Part shown: positions 39,019 through 47,723 of the stretch, one piece after another
How the letters are laid out: each line of letters opens with the position of its first letter
How positions within the stretch are numbered: the stretch's first letter is position 1
Origin: Kingella sp. (in: b-proteobacteria)
GTDB lineage: Bacteria > Pseudomonadota > Gammaproteobacteria > Burkholderiales > Neisseriaceae
DNA length: 48,967 bases
NCBI RefSeq assembly: GCF_030527935.1
Contig: NZ_JAUMZV010000018.1
Span: 1 to 48,967, forward strand
Reading direction: 5' to 3'
The notes under the pieces: model-generated
What the model was told of the DNA's origin: nothing
What the model saw: only the letters and a program-made list of their open reading frames with translations
Database searches by the model: none
Translations under genes and position numbers: made by a program

Positions 39019-41556
39019 TTAAAACACCGTGCCCAGTTGGAATTGGAAGCGTTGCACTTGGTCGCCTGTTTTTTTGTTTAACGGCAAGGCGTAGCTCAAT
39101 TTAATCGGACCCACGGGCGAAATCCACGTTAAAGCCAAGCCAGTTGAATAGCGCAATTCTTCTTTAAAGCTGGATTTATGGCTGCTGGTGTAAAAACCGT
39201 TGCTGCCATAAGGATTGCTGCGGCTGTATGCAAAAGAATTATAGTTTTTGCCATCCCACACGCTGCCTGCATCGGCAAACAAGCTCATGCGAATGCTTTT
39301 GCTGTCTTTTAAACCGGGGAAGGGGAACAGCAATTCAGCATTGGCGTTCACGGCAAATTTACCGCCGTATGCTTCGGTGTCCAGCGAGCCGTCGTATGGG
39401 TCTACGTCATACACTTTCGGGCCGAGCGTGCCTGTTTCATAGCCGCGCACCGAGCCTAAACCACCGCCCGATTGGGTGTACATAAACGGAATTTCTTTGG
39501 TTTTGCCATAGCTGCCGCTGTAACCAATTTGTCCGTTCAGCATCAAGGTAAACGAGCGAGAAATGGGGAAATACCAAGTTTGCTGGTGGCCTAATTGATA
39601 ATATTGCAAGCCGCTACCGGGTAAACCAATTTCGCCTGTTACATTGGCGTTGTAGCCGCGAGTGGGCCAATAGCCATCATCGGTGGTGTTGCGATACCAG
39701 CTCAACAAGCCTTTGTAAATCCAGTTGTTGCGCTTGTTTTCATCCACAAAGCGTTGGTAGCGATAAGGCGGGTTGCGCAACAGCGTAACGCCCATGTGTT
39801 CCACACCCAAGCCAAAGTTTACGCGGTCATATTCGGTAATGGGCACGCCCATGGTGGAGGTGCCGCCGTAGCGCGTCATGCGGTAGTTACGGCGCGTGCT
39901 GGCACTGGTGGATTTGGATGGGTCGTAGCGCGAGCCAAATAGGCTGTAAGTCATGCTCACGCCATCGGGGGTGAAGTAAGGGTCGGTAAATGATAGATTT
40001 GCCGATTGGGTTACTTTACTGCGCGATATGTTTACCGAAGCCGATTTGCCCGTGCCAAACAAGTTATCTTGCGACACGCCCGCTGCCAAAATCAAGCCAT
40101 CGTCTTGCGACCAACCTGCCGAAGCATTCAGGCTGCCTGTGGCGCGTTCTTTCACCGCAACCGAAACATCCATTTGCTGCTCATCTTCGGGCACAGGCGC
40201 GGTGGTTACTTGCACGTCTTCAAAATAGCCTAGCTGGCGCAAGCGTTCTGCCGAGCGGTTGAGCTTGCCTTGGTCGTAGGTTGCGCCTTCCATTTGGCGC
40301 ATTTCGCGGCGGATGACTTCATCGCGGGTTTTGTTGTTGCCACTGATTTCAATTTGGCGCACCGCCACGCGGTTACCAGGGTTAAGCTGCACGGTTAAAT
40401 CCACATAATGCTTGCCGTTTTCTTCGCGGCGACGCGCTTCGGTGGTAACTTCGGCGCGGGCATAACCTGCCGATTGCAAATCCAGTTTAATTTTGGCTAA
40501 CGCTTCTTGCAGCGTATCCATGTTGCTCAAACGCCCTGGTTTGATTTTTTTCAGGTGTTTTTCCAATTGGGCAATCGGCACTTCTTTGTTGTCGCCTTCA
40601 ATTTGGGTGTTGCCCCAATAATAGCGTTCGCCTTCGTGCACACGGATGGTTACGCTTTCGCGCGTGCGGTCTTCGTTAATTTGGCGTTCCACGTCTTCAA
40701 AGTCCACTTTGAAATCAAAATAGCCTTTGCGGTGGTAGAACGATTCTAGGCGGGCTTTGTCTTTGCTGAATTTTTCCCATGAGAACACGTTGGATTTGGT
40801 CATCCATGACAGCCATGTGCCATCGGTTAAGCCAATCACGCGGCTTAGGCGATAATCGGAAAAGCGTTCGTTGCCTTCAAAATCCAGTTTTTTAACGCGC
40901 GTGGTTTCGCCTTCTTCAATGTTGATGGTTACGGCAACGCGGTTTTGCGACAATTCTTGCACTTCGGGCGTGATTTTTACGTTGTTTTTGCCTTGCTCTT
41001 TATAGGCGGCATCCAAGGCGCGCAAGGCGCGAATCAGGGCTTCTTGGCTGAAAAAATCGCCTTTGGCTAAACCTGCGCTGGCAATGGCTTGGGCGGTGTT
41101 GCTGTTGGTGGTGCGCTCAAAATCGGCTTGTTTTTCGTCATACGATTTTTCGGTGTCTTTTTTGCTGTTTACCAAATCTTCATCGCTGCCTGCATTGCTA
41201 GCGCGCACGGTGGACATTTGTTTCACGATGGCATCGGTGGGCAATACTTTTGCACCTTTCACCGTTAATTCGCTCACAATCGGGCGTTCTTTCACGGTGA
41301 TAATCAGCATATTGCCGTTTTGTTCCAGCAGGGCGTTTTCGTAGAAACCGCTGGCATGCAGGCGGCGGATGATGTCTTCGCCAACGGCATCGGTATAGGT
41401 GTCGCCTTCTTTTACGGGCAGCAGGGAGCGCACGGTGGCTTCGGAAGTGTGTTGCTCGCCTTCAATGCGGAAGTTTTTGATGGTGAAATCGGCTGCCCAT
41501 GCGGGGGTGGCGATGCCAAGGGCGATGAGCGTTGTGGTAAGAGTTTTGATTTTCAT
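39019..41556 (-). CDS. bamA: Outer-membrane protein assembly factor BamA (Omp85)
   Basis: The central protein of the BAM complex, which folds beta-barrels into the outer membrane. The signal peptide ends TPAWA/A (about residue 21). Five POTRA domains follow to about residue 460, then a 16-strand barrel ending QLGTVF with the C-terminal Phe beta-signal. The loop motif GLGSVRGYETGTLGPKVYD (VRGF/Y-type) is present. 845 residues is about 48 longer than the 797 of N. meningitidis. Most of the excess is a hydrophilic Asp/Ser/Lys/Glu-rich insert around residues 116-157 in POTRA2, which is absent from the Neisseria proteins I remember. rseP is directly upstream by 13 bp. Confidence 0.96.
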   Translation of the reverse strand: MKIKTLTTTLIALGIATPAWAADFTIKNFRIEGEQHTSEATVRSLLPVKEGDTYTDAVGEDIIRRLHASGFYENALLEQNGNMLIITVKERPIVSELTVKGAKVLPTDAIVKQMSTVRASNAGSDEDLVNSKKDTEKSYDEKQADFERTTNSNTAQAIASAGLAKGDFFSQEALIRALRALDAAYKEQGKNNVKITPEVQELSQNRVAVTINIEEGETTRVKKLDFEGNERFSDYRLSRVIGLTDGTWLSWMTKSNVFSWEKFSKDKARLESFYHRKGYFDFKVDFEDVERQINEDRTRESVTIRVHEGERYYWGNTQIEGDNKEVPIAQLEKHLKKIKPGRLSNMDTLQEALAKIKLDLQSAGYARAEVTTEARRREENGKHYVDLTVQLNPGNRVAVRQIEISGNNKTRDEVIRREMRQMEGATYDQGKLNRSAERLRQLGYFEDVQVTTAPVPEDEQQMDVSVAVKERATGSLNASAGWSQDDGLILAAGVSQDNLFGTGKSASVNISRSKVTQSANLSFTDPYFTPDGVSMTYSLFGSRYDPSKSTSASTRRNYRMTRYGGTSTMGVPITEYDRVNFGLGVEHMGVTLLRNPPYRYQRFVDENKRNNWIYKGLLSWYRNTTDDGYWPTRGYNANVTGEIGLPGSGLQYYQLGHQQTWYFPISRSFTLMLNGQIGYSGSYGKTKEIPFMYTQSGGGLGSVRGYETGTLGPKVYDVDPYDGSLDTEAYGGKFAVNANAELLFPFPGLKDSKSIRMSLFADAGSVWDGKNYNSFAYSRSNPYGSNGFYTSSHKSSFKEELRYSTGLALTWISPVGPIKLSYALPLNKKTGDQVQRFQFQLGTVF

Positions 41557-41569
41557 AGATTATCCAAAG

Positions 41570-42919
41570 TTATCCAAAATAGGCGATTAGTCGGGTGATG
41601 TCGTTGAAAAAGGCAAGAATCATCATGGCGAGCATGGCGGAAATGCCAAAGCGTAAGCCCCATTCTTGGGCGCGTTTGCTGATGGGCCGCCCTATTAAAA
41701 GCTCAATAGTATAGTAAACAAAATGCCCGCCGTCTAACACGGGAATGGGCAGCAGGTTCATCACGCCTAGGCTGATGCTCACCAGCGCAAGAAATTCTAC
41801 ATAAGGCTGCCAGCCGATTTGCGCGGTTTTGCCAGCCACTTCGGCGATGGTAATCGGCCCTGAAATGTGGGCTAGCGAAGCGTTGCCTGTGAGCAGTTTG
41901 CCAAAGAACGAGAGCGTCATGCTGGAATAATTAACGGTTTTGTTCCAGCCTAGCTGCATGGCTTCGGCGAAGCTGGGGGTGTAGTGATAGCGGACTTTGT
42001 TGTCCCATGCGGCATCGCTTTGCGGTAGCACGCCAATTTTGCCTTCGGCGGTGGGGGTTATGGTGGTGTTGTATGTTTTGCCTTGGCGGATGTATTGGAG
42101 TTTCAGGCTGCGGCTGGGGTTTTCGCGGATGATTTTGCTCCATGCTTCCCATGTGGGCAGGGCTTTGCCGTCAATGGCGATGATTTGGTCGTCTTTTTGC
42201 AAGCCTGCGCGTTGCGCGGGGGTGTTGGGGCGCACTTCGCCGATGCTGTTGCCAATTTTAACGGGCGAAATGCCCAGCCCGATTTTGCGTTTGGCGACAT
42301 CGTTGGCTTGTTGCGTGCCTGCTGCATTGACGATGCGGTTTTCAGGCTGCCCTTGCGCGTTTTCCACTTGCACGTTGATTTTGCCTGTTTCCAAATCCAG
42401 CACGATTTCGGTGTAGGCATCGGAAAAATTGTTTACGGGCTTGCCGTTTACGCTGATGATTTTGTCACCTTGTTGAAAGCCTGCTTGCGCGGCGATGCTG
42501 GCGGGCTCTACCGTGCCCACATAGGGGCGAACTTGGGTGATGCCACCGATACCAAAGCTCAACCAATACAGCAACACGGCTAAAATCAGGTTGGTAAACG
42601 GCCCTGCCAGCACCACGGCGATGCGTTTGAGCGGGTGTTGTTTGTCAAAGGCAACGGGCAAATCTTCGGCGGCGACTTCGCCTTCGCGTGTGTCCACCAT
42701 TTTCACATAGCCGCCAACGGGAAACGGCGCAAGACACCATTCAATATTGCGCCAGCGTTTGGTGTAAAACGGCTTGCCCATGCCTACGGAAAAACGCAAC
42801 ACTTTGATGCCGCACAGCCGCGCCACCACCAAATGCCCCAGCTCGTGCAGGCTCACCAGCAAGACAATGGCAACGATAAAGGCGGCAAGCATATGCAATG
42901 CAGTAAAAACAGTGGACAA
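41570..42919 (-). CDS. rseP: RseP-type intramembrane zinc metalloprotease
   Basis: A site-2 protease of the inner membrane that cleaves anti-sigma factors and signal peptides. The zinc motif is in VSLHELGHLVVARL, the third ligand in VLDGGHFVYYTIE. Two periplasmic PDZ domains lie in between (about 110-290: GTVEPASIAAQAGFQQGDKI and VRPNTPAQRAGLQKDDQI). 449 residues. TTG at 42919 is chosen because GGAG stands 7 bp before it; other possibilities are TTG 42898 or ATG 42892. QPEN (about 190-193) is coded by an in-frame DUS between the PDZ domains. It forms an operon with bamA. Confidence 0.93.
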   Translation of the reverse strand: MSTVFTALHMLAAFIVAIVLLVSLHELGHLVVARLCGIKVLRFSVGMGKPFYTKRWRNIEWCLAPFPVGGYVKMVDTREGEVAAEDLPVAFDKQHPLKRIAVVLAGPFTNLILAVLLYWLSFGIGGITQVRPYVGTVEPASIAAQAGFQQGDKIISVNGKPVNNFSDAYTEIVLDLETGKINVQVENAQGQPENRIVNAAGTQQANDVAKRKIGLGISPVKIGNSIGEVRPNTPAQRAGLQKDDQIIAIDGKALPTWEAWSKIIRENPSRSLKLQYIRQGKTYNTTITPTAEGKIGVLPQSDAAWDNKVRYHYTPSFAEAMQLGWNKTVNYSSMTLSFFGKLLTGNASLAHISGPITIAEVAGKTAQIGWQPYVEFLALVSISLGVMNLLPIPVLDGGHFVYYTIELLIGRPISKRAQEWGLRFGISAMLAMMILAFFNDITRLIAYFG

Positions 42920-43131
42920 AATAACGCTCCGTGTTGAGATGATTGAAAAACGGCGGCAAGGATAGCAGTTTTTGTTTATTTGATAAAGAGTTAGGCGTAA
43001 AGAGTTGGATGGGTTAAGGCAGCCTGAAAATAAAATAGCGCGTTTTGTCTGATTGCTGTGCTTAATTTTGTTTACGCGCAGGCGTGGCAGATAAACCTTG
43101 TTCCAAGTCGTTTACCCATTTTCAGGCTGCC

Positions 43132-43163
43132 CTAATTATCCGCTAATTATCCTTTGCTACAAT
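43132..43163 (+). promoter_or_regulatory. Direct-repeat operator and -10 of the two-component operon
   Basis: CTAATTATCC-G-CTAATTATCC is a direct repeat with 11-bp period. It ends 5 bp before TGC-TACAAT, an extended -10 element at 43155-43163. This is the arrangement of OmpR/PmrA-type autoregulated promoters (PmrA box: YTTAAK-N5-YTTAAK), matched with one change in each half. Confidence 0.6.
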
Positions 43164-43203
43164 CCATCTAAACCCATCCGCTCAATCCCAAAAGGACAAC
43201 CCC

Positions 43204-43872
43204 ATGCGCATTTTGCTTGTTGAAGACGACACCATGATTGCCCAAGCCATCACAGGCAGCCTGAAAGACGATGGCTACGCGGTGGATTGGGTAAACAACG
43301 GCAACACCGCCGAAACCACGCTCGTCAGCCAAAGCTACGACATTATCCTGCTGGATTTGGGTTTACCGGGCAAAGACGGTATCCAAGTGTTGCAACACGC
43401 CCGTGCCAGCCGTAACGCCACGCCCATTCTCATACTCACCGCCCGTGACGACATCCAAAGCCGCCTTGCAGGGCTAGATGGTGGCGCAGACGATTACATC
43501 ATCAAGCCCTTTATCATGGCGGAACTCAAAGCCCGCATCCGCGCCATTCTGCGTCGCCACGCAGGGCAAGCCAGCCCCTTGTTCAGCAACGGCAGCATCC
43601 AACTCAACCCCACCAACTACCAAGTCAGCATCCAAGGGCAGCTTGAAACCATCCCGCTGAGCCAAAAAGAATTTGCCGTACTGCAAGCCCTAATCAGCCG
43701 CGCAGGCCTCATCCAATCGCGCAGCGAGCTGGAAGACAAAATCTACGGCTGGGGCGAAGAAGTGGAAAGCAACGCCATAGATTTCCTGATTCACAGCCTG
43801 CGCAAAAAAATCGGCAAAGAACACATCAAAAACATACGCGGCGTAGGCTGGATGATGCCCAAAGCCGAATAG
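43204..43872 (+). CDS. OmpR-family response regulator (PmrA/QseB-type)
   Basis: The receiver domain has the acidic pair EDD (8-9), the phosphorylated Asp51 in IILLDLGLPGKDG, Thr79 in ILTARDD and Lys101 in DDYIIKPF. The C-terminal winged helix (about 125-220) includes LSQKEFAVLQALI and VESNAIDFLIHSLRKKIG, the latter typical of the PmrA/QseB group. 222 residues. AAGGAC precedes ATG. GSLKDD near residue 18 is coded by an in-frame DUS. It is paired with the sensor kinase 318 bp on; a MITE separates them. The targets are unknown; PmrA and QseB regulons often concern lipid A, cations or virulence. Confidence 0.92.
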   Translation: MRILLVEDDTMIAQAITGSLKDDGYAVDWVNNGNTAETTLVSQSYDIILLDLGLPGKDGIQVLQHARASRNATPILILTARDDIQSRLAGLDGGADDYIIKPFIMAELKARIRAILRRHAGQASPLFSNGSIQLNPTNYQVSIQGQLETIPLSQKEFAVLQALISRAGLIQSRSELEDKIYGWGEEVESNAIDFLIHSLRKKIGKEHIKNIRGVGWMMPKAE

Positions 43873-43885
43873 GCGGATAAAACGG

Positions 43886-43921
43886 TTTTCAGGCTGCCTA
43901 TTCCCCCCAAGGCAGCCTGAA
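43886..43921 (+). terminator. DUS inverted-pair terminator after the response regulator
   Basis: GTTTTCAGGCTGCCTATT faces AAGGCAGCCTGAAACC. Confidence 0.55.
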
Positions 43922-43975
43922 ACCACATTCCTTTTTTGCCCGAACGCGCGTCTTGCCGCGCACCACGCTTTCTTA

Positions 43976-44139
43976 GAACCTGTATTCATTATTTGCATAG
44001 GCAGATTTGATGACATAAAAGCGCGGATACAAGGAAAAAAGCACAGCAAGGTTGTACACCTTGTGCGCATTTTTAACGCAGTAGCCCCGCGCTTTTAGGG
44101 CATTCAAAGATGCCTATGAAACATAGTGAATACAGGTTC
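43976..44139. mobile_element. MITE family A, copy 4
   Basis: 164 bp, from GAACCTGTATTCATTATTTG to ATAGTGAATACAGGTTC, with TTA at 43973-43975 and 44140-44142. It lies between a response regulator and its probable sensor kinase. Confidence 0.8.
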
Positions 44140-44190
44140 TTATAGTCCAATCATCATCCCGCCATCCCGCATCCAAAAGGCAGCCTGAAA

Positions 44191-45501
44191 ATGACCCGCA
44201 TCAAACACTCCCTGCAACTGCAACTTAGCCTAACCATCACCGTCTTGCTGCTCATCATCGCCCTGATTTCAGGCAGCCTATCGTTTTACGAAACCTACCA
44301 CCAAACCCACAAAATCCAAGACGACCTGCTGCGCCAAATCGCCGCCTACATCAACCCCAGCCAACCACTGCCCAAATCGCAAAAAAGCAAAAACGACGCA
44401 CGCATCCACATCCGCGCCAGCACCCAAGCCGCCCCCGACAAAAAATCCCTACCTGCCGCCAGCCACCTGCCCGACGGCTTCCACACCCTAACCAAAGCCG
44501 ATGACGACGACACCTACCGCGTGTACATCCACACCACCGAGCAAGGCAAAATCATCATCTATCAAGAAAACGAATACCGCGACGACCTAGCCCAAAGCAT
44601 CGCATGGCACAGCACCACCCCCATTCTCGCCACCATCCCGCTCGCCATCGCCCTGCTCATCTGGCAAATCCGCCGCGCCCTGCGCCCCCTGCGCCAGCAA
44701 TCGCAAGAGCTGCAACAACGCCAAGCCACCAACCTTGCCCCGCTCAATCCCCAGCAAGCCCCCAGCGAAATACAAGGCTTCATCCACGCCATCAACCAAC
44801 TGCTCCACCGCACCCACCAAGCCATGCAACAGCAACAACGCTTCATCGCCGATGCCGCCCACGAACTGCGCACTCCCACCACCGCCCTAAGCCTGCAAGC
44901 CGAACGCCTAACCGAACACAATCTCCCCCCCGAGCTGCAAACACAAATAAGCAGCCTGAAAACCACCATCGCCCGCAGTCAGCAACTGCAAGAACAACTG
45001 CTCACCCTTGCCCGCAGCCAAACCAACCCCGAGCCAGTCCAGCCCGCACCCGCCACCCCCATCCAACCCATATTCCAACGCATCATCCAAGACCTGCACC
45101 CCCTAGCCCAAGCCAAAAACCAAGACATCGGCGTAACCAGCAGCGAAAACCCCAGCCTGCCCATCAGCGAAATAGATCTATACACCCTAATCAAAACCCT
45201 TGCCGACAACGCCATCCGCTACACCCCCGCAGGCAGCCAAATAGACCTATCCACCCAAAGCCAGCCAAACAGCACCACCATCATCATAGAAGACAACGGC
45301 AGCGGCATCCCCCCCGCCGAACGCCAGCGCGTGTTTGACCCGTTTTACCGCATACTCGGCAGCGGCGAACAAGGCACAGGGCTTGGGCTTTACATCGCTC
45401 AAACCATCGCCCAACGCCACAGCGGCAGCATCACCCTACACAACAGCCAAACCTTTCCCACAGGATTGCGCGTAGAAATCACCCTACCGCATCGCCTATA
45501 G
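44191..45501 (+). CDS. Sensor histidine kinase (PmrB/QseC-type)
   Basis: Two transmembrane helices (about 10-30 and 142-160) surround a periplasmic sensor of about 110 residues with a short Asp cluster (DADDDDT near 104). A HAMP-like linker follows. The dimerisation helix has FIADAAHELRTPTTAL with His224. The ATPase has N box LADNAIRYTPAG, G1 DNGSGIP, F box VFDPFYR and G2 GTGLGLYIAQ. 436 residues. The ATG is formed by the end of a DUS (CCTGAAAATG). The coding strand is very C-rich. Transcription from the response-regulator promoter would have to cross a DUS hairpin and a MITE. Confidence 0.92.
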   Translation: MTRIKHSLQLQLSLTITVLLLIIALISGSLSFYETYHQTHKIQDDLLRQIAAYINPSQPLPKSQKSKNDARIHIRASTQAAPDKKSLPAASHLPDGFHTLTKADDDDTYRVYIHTTEQGKIIIYQENEYRDDLAQSIAWHSTTPILATIPLAIALLIWQIRRALRPLRQQSQELQQRQATNLAPLNPQQAPSEIQGFIHAINQLLHRTHQAMQQQQRFIADAAHELRTPTTALSLQAERLTEHNLPPELQTQISSLKTTIARSQQLQEQLLTLARSQTNPEPVQPAPATPIQPIFQRIIQDLHPLAQAKNQDIGVTSSENPSLPISEIDLYTLIKTLADNAIRYTPAGSQIDLSTQSQPNSTTIIIEDNGSGIPPAERQRVFDPFYRILGSGEQGTGLGLYIAQTIAQRHSGSITLHNSQTFPTGLRVEITLPHRL

Positions 45502-45504
45502 CGT

Positions 45505-45545
45505 TTTCAGGCTGCCTATGTAAGCCAAGCAAAGGCAGCCTGAAA
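45505..45545 (+). terminator. DUS inverted-pair terminator after the sensor kinase
   Basis: GTTTTCAGGCTGCCTATG faces AAAGGCAGCCTGAAACC. The 340-bp gap to rplU holds this, a family D fragment and two more DUS (one variant). Confidence 0.6.
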
Positions 45546-45577
45546 CCAAGTTTGTAAATGGGTGAACAACGAAAGTC

Positions 45578-45607
45578 GTAGGAGTACAGCTTGCTGCGCA
45601 CGCGGTT
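45578..45607. repeat. Repeat family D, single-arm fragment
   Basis: GTAGGAGTACAGCTTGCTGC and the following GCACGCGGTT resemble the left arm of the element at 34245. Confidence 0.45.
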
Positions 45608-45841
45608 AAGGCAGTCTGAAACCCTTTCCAACCCCACACCTAATAAACCATTTAGCAACCAACCATCGCCATCCTATTTTAAGTTTCAGGCTGCCTTGAA
45701 AACCGCTACAAAGTTATTCGTCCACCCCATCGCCCAACAAAAAATTTTGACAAAACAACCCAATATTGCCATAATCCGCCGTTTTCCACGTTCCGCCAAC
45801 CAGCGGAACTTTTCATTAACCCAATTCTTATGGAGTTGAGC

Positions 45842-46144
45842 ATGTACGCGGTCATAAAAACTGGCGGTAAACAATACAAAGTTACCGTTGGCGAAAAATT
45901 GAAAGTAGAACAGATACCAGCCGAACTCGACAGCCAAATCGAACTAGAAGTTCTGATGATTGCTGACGGCGAAAAATTAAAACTGGGCGCAGAAGCCTCC
46001 CAAGCCAAAGTGGTAGCCAAAGTGGTTGCCCACGGTCGTGGCGAAAAAATCCGCATTTTCAAAATGCGTCGCCGCAAACACTATCAAAAACGTCAAGGTC
46101 ATCGCCAAAATTTCACCCAAATTGAAATTTTGTCCATCGCCTAA
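45842..46144 (+). CDS. rplU: 50S ribosomal protein L21
   Basis: Binds 23S rRNA near the L20 site. MYAVIKTGGKQYKV is the family start; the C-terminal basic loop is FKMRRRKHYQKRQGHRQ with TQIEILSI at the end. 100 residues. The ATG at 45842 has GGAG 7 bp before it. It is followed after 25 bp by rpmA in the same direction, the standard pair of all bacteria. Confidence 0.97.
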   Translation: MYAVIKTGGKQYKVTVGEKLKVEQIPAELDSQIELEVLMIADGEKLKLGAEASQAKVVAKVVAHGRGEKIRIFKMRRRKHYQKRQGHRQNFTQIEILSIA

Positions 46145-46169
46145 ACCAATCTAATCAGGAGTAACCCAA

Positions 46170-46442
46170 ATGGCTAGTAAAAAAGCAGGCGGTAGCACCC
46201 GCAACGGACGCGATTCAGAAGCCAAACGCCTAGGCGTAAAAGCCTACGGCAACGAGCTGATTCCCGCAGGTTCCATCATCGTACGCCAACGCGGCACCAA
46301 ATTTCACGCAGGCGAAAACGTAGGCATGGGTAAAGACCACACTCTATTTGCCAAAGTGGACGGCTATGTAGAATTTGCCACCAAAGGCGCGTTAAACCGC
46401 AAAACCGTAAGCATCCGCCCCTACGAAGGCGCAGAAAGCTAA
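46170..46442 (+). CDS. rpmA: 50S ribosomal protein L27
   Basis: Its N-terminus reaches the peptidyl transferase centre. MASKKAGGSTRNGRDSEAKR is the family start, with the conserved GTKFHAGENVGMGKDHTLFA core. 90 residues. No extra N-terminal leader needs cleaving. TCAGGAG precedes ATG. Usually obgE follows; here ispB follows after a terminator, so the order differs from the common rplU-rpmA-obg. Confidence 0.97.
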   Translation: MASKKAGGSTRNGRDSEAKRLGVKAYGNELIPAGSIIVRQRGTKFHAGENVGMGKDHTLFAKVDGYVEFATKGALNRKTVSIRPYEGAES

Positions 46443-46459
46443 ACCGTTTTTTGGTAAAC

Positions 46460-46486
46460 AAACCCTGTTGCTTCAACGGGGTTTTT
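46460..46486 (+). terminator. Rho-independent terminator of rplU-rpmA
   Basis: AACCC-T-GTTG and CAAC-G-GGGTT with a CTT loop, then TTTTTC. A DUS pair follows at 46490-46532. Confidence 0.8.
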
Positions 46487-46618
46487 CAGTTTTCAGGCTG
46501 CCTATATTGTTTCGCACAAGGCAGCCTGAAAACCGATGGCAGCCAGTTTTTTTGAATAGGGATAACTGTTATAATCGCCCCTTTTTCCAACACACGCATC
46601 GCACGAAAGCCGCAAGTC

Positions 46619-47593
46619 ATGCTGCACACCATTCCCTATTTTCAACAAAATTTGGAAACCGATTTAAGCCGCGTCAATGTGGTGATTAACCGCGCGGTGC
46701 AATCCGAAGTAGCCCTGATTGCGCAAATTGGCACGTACATCATCGGGGCAGGTGGCAAGCGGCTACGTCCCATTCTCACCATCTTAGCGGGCAAATGCTT
46801 GGGCTACGACAACGACAAACTGTATTCGCTCGCCGCTATGGTGGAATTTATCCACACTTCCACGCTGCTGCATGACGACGTGGTGGACGAAAGCGAATTG
46901 CGGCGCGGGCGCAAAACTGCCAACAATTTATTTGGCAACGCCGCCGCCGTGTTGGTGGGCGATTTTTTGTACACCCGCGCCTTTCAGCTTATGGTCGGTT
47001 CGGGCAGCCTGAAAATCCTAGAAGTGATGGCAGAAGCCACCAACATCATCGCCGAAGGCGAAGTGATGCAGCTGATGAACATCGGCAATACCGAAATCAG
47101 CGAAGCCGAGTATTTGCAAGTCATCCAATACAAAACCGCCAAATTATTTGAAGCCGCCGCGCAAGTGGGCGCAATCCTAGCAGGCGCAACGCCCGAGCAA
47201 GAACAAGCCCTAAAAAACTACGGCGCATACATCGGCACCGCGTTTCAAATCATTGATGACGTGTTGGATTATTCAGGCAGCGTAGAACAAATCGGCAAAA
47301 ATGTTGGCGACGATTTAGCCGAAGGCAAGCCCACCTTGCCGCTGATTTACCTGATGCAACAAGGCAGCGAAACCGCCGCCCAAGATGTCCGCCACGCCTT
47401 GCAACACGCCGACCGCAGCTATTTTGAAACCATCCACAACCATGTAATGCAATCGGGCGCGTTGGATTATTGCATCCAGCAAGCCCAACACGCAGCAGAT
47501 AAAGCCATTGCCGCATTGCAACAGCTACCCGAAAACGAAATCACCACCGCCATGCGCGAATTAGCCAAACAATCCCTATCGCGCATCGCATAA
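46619..47593 (+). CDS. ispB: Octaprenyl (polyprenyl) diphosphate synthase
   Basis: Makes the long isoprenoid tail of ubiquinone or menaquinone. First Asp-rich motif LLHDDVVDESELRRG, second FQIIDDVLDYSG, with GGKRLRP (about 45). 324 residues fits IspB. The residue before the first motif (HTSTLLHDD) has small side chains, as expected for a long-chain enzyme. No strong Shine-Dalgarno precedes ATG (CGAAAGCCGCAAGTC). In this window it stands downstream of rpmA, in the same direction; in enterics the two units are divergent neighbours. Confidence 0.95.
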   Translation: MLHTIPYFQQNLETDLSRVNVVINRAVQSEVALIAQIGTYIIGAGGKRLRPILTILAGKCLGYDNDKLYSLAAMVEFIHTSTLLHDDVVDESELRRGRKTANNLFGNAAAVLVGDFLYTRAFQLMVGSGSLKILEVMAEATNIIAEGEVMQLMNIGNTEISEAEYLQVIQYKTAKLFEAAAQVGAILAGATPEQEQALKNYGAYIGTAFQIIDDVLDYSGSVEQIGKNVGDDLAEGKPTLPLIYLMQQGSETAAQDVRHALQHADRSYFETIHNHVMQSGALDYCIQQAQHAADKAIAALQQLPENEITTAMRELAKQSLSRIA

Positions 47594-47601
47594 AACCTTT
47601 A

Positions 47602-47673
47602 CTCGCCGTAGTTCAACGGATAGAACGTATGCCTCCTAAGCGTAAAATACAGGTTCGATTCCTGTCGGCGGGA
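47602..47673 (+). tRNA. tRNA-Arg (CCT)
   Basis: Acceptor CTCGCCG pairs with CGGCGGG. The D arm is GTTC-AACGGATA-GAAC, the anticodon loop CTCCTAA (anticodon CCT) and the T arm ACAGG-TTCGATT-CCTGT. CCA is not encoded. It reads AGG codons. Confidence 0.93.
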
Positions 47674-47680
47674 CACAAAA

Positions 47681-47712
47681 AAGGCAGCCTGAAACCAATT
47701 TTCAGGCTGCCT
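47681..47712. terminator. DUS inverted pair between the convergent tRNA genes
   Basis: AAGGCAGCCTGAAA faces TTTTCAGGCTGCCTT with a 4-5 bp loop. Suitable for both tRNA transcripts. Confidence 0.65.
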
Positions 47713-47723
47713 TAAACATAATC

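Noticed and set aside
44604..45338. 244-codon plus-strand frame rich in Pro and His
   Set aside because: Out-of-frame reading of the C-rich sensor-kinase gene; low complexity.
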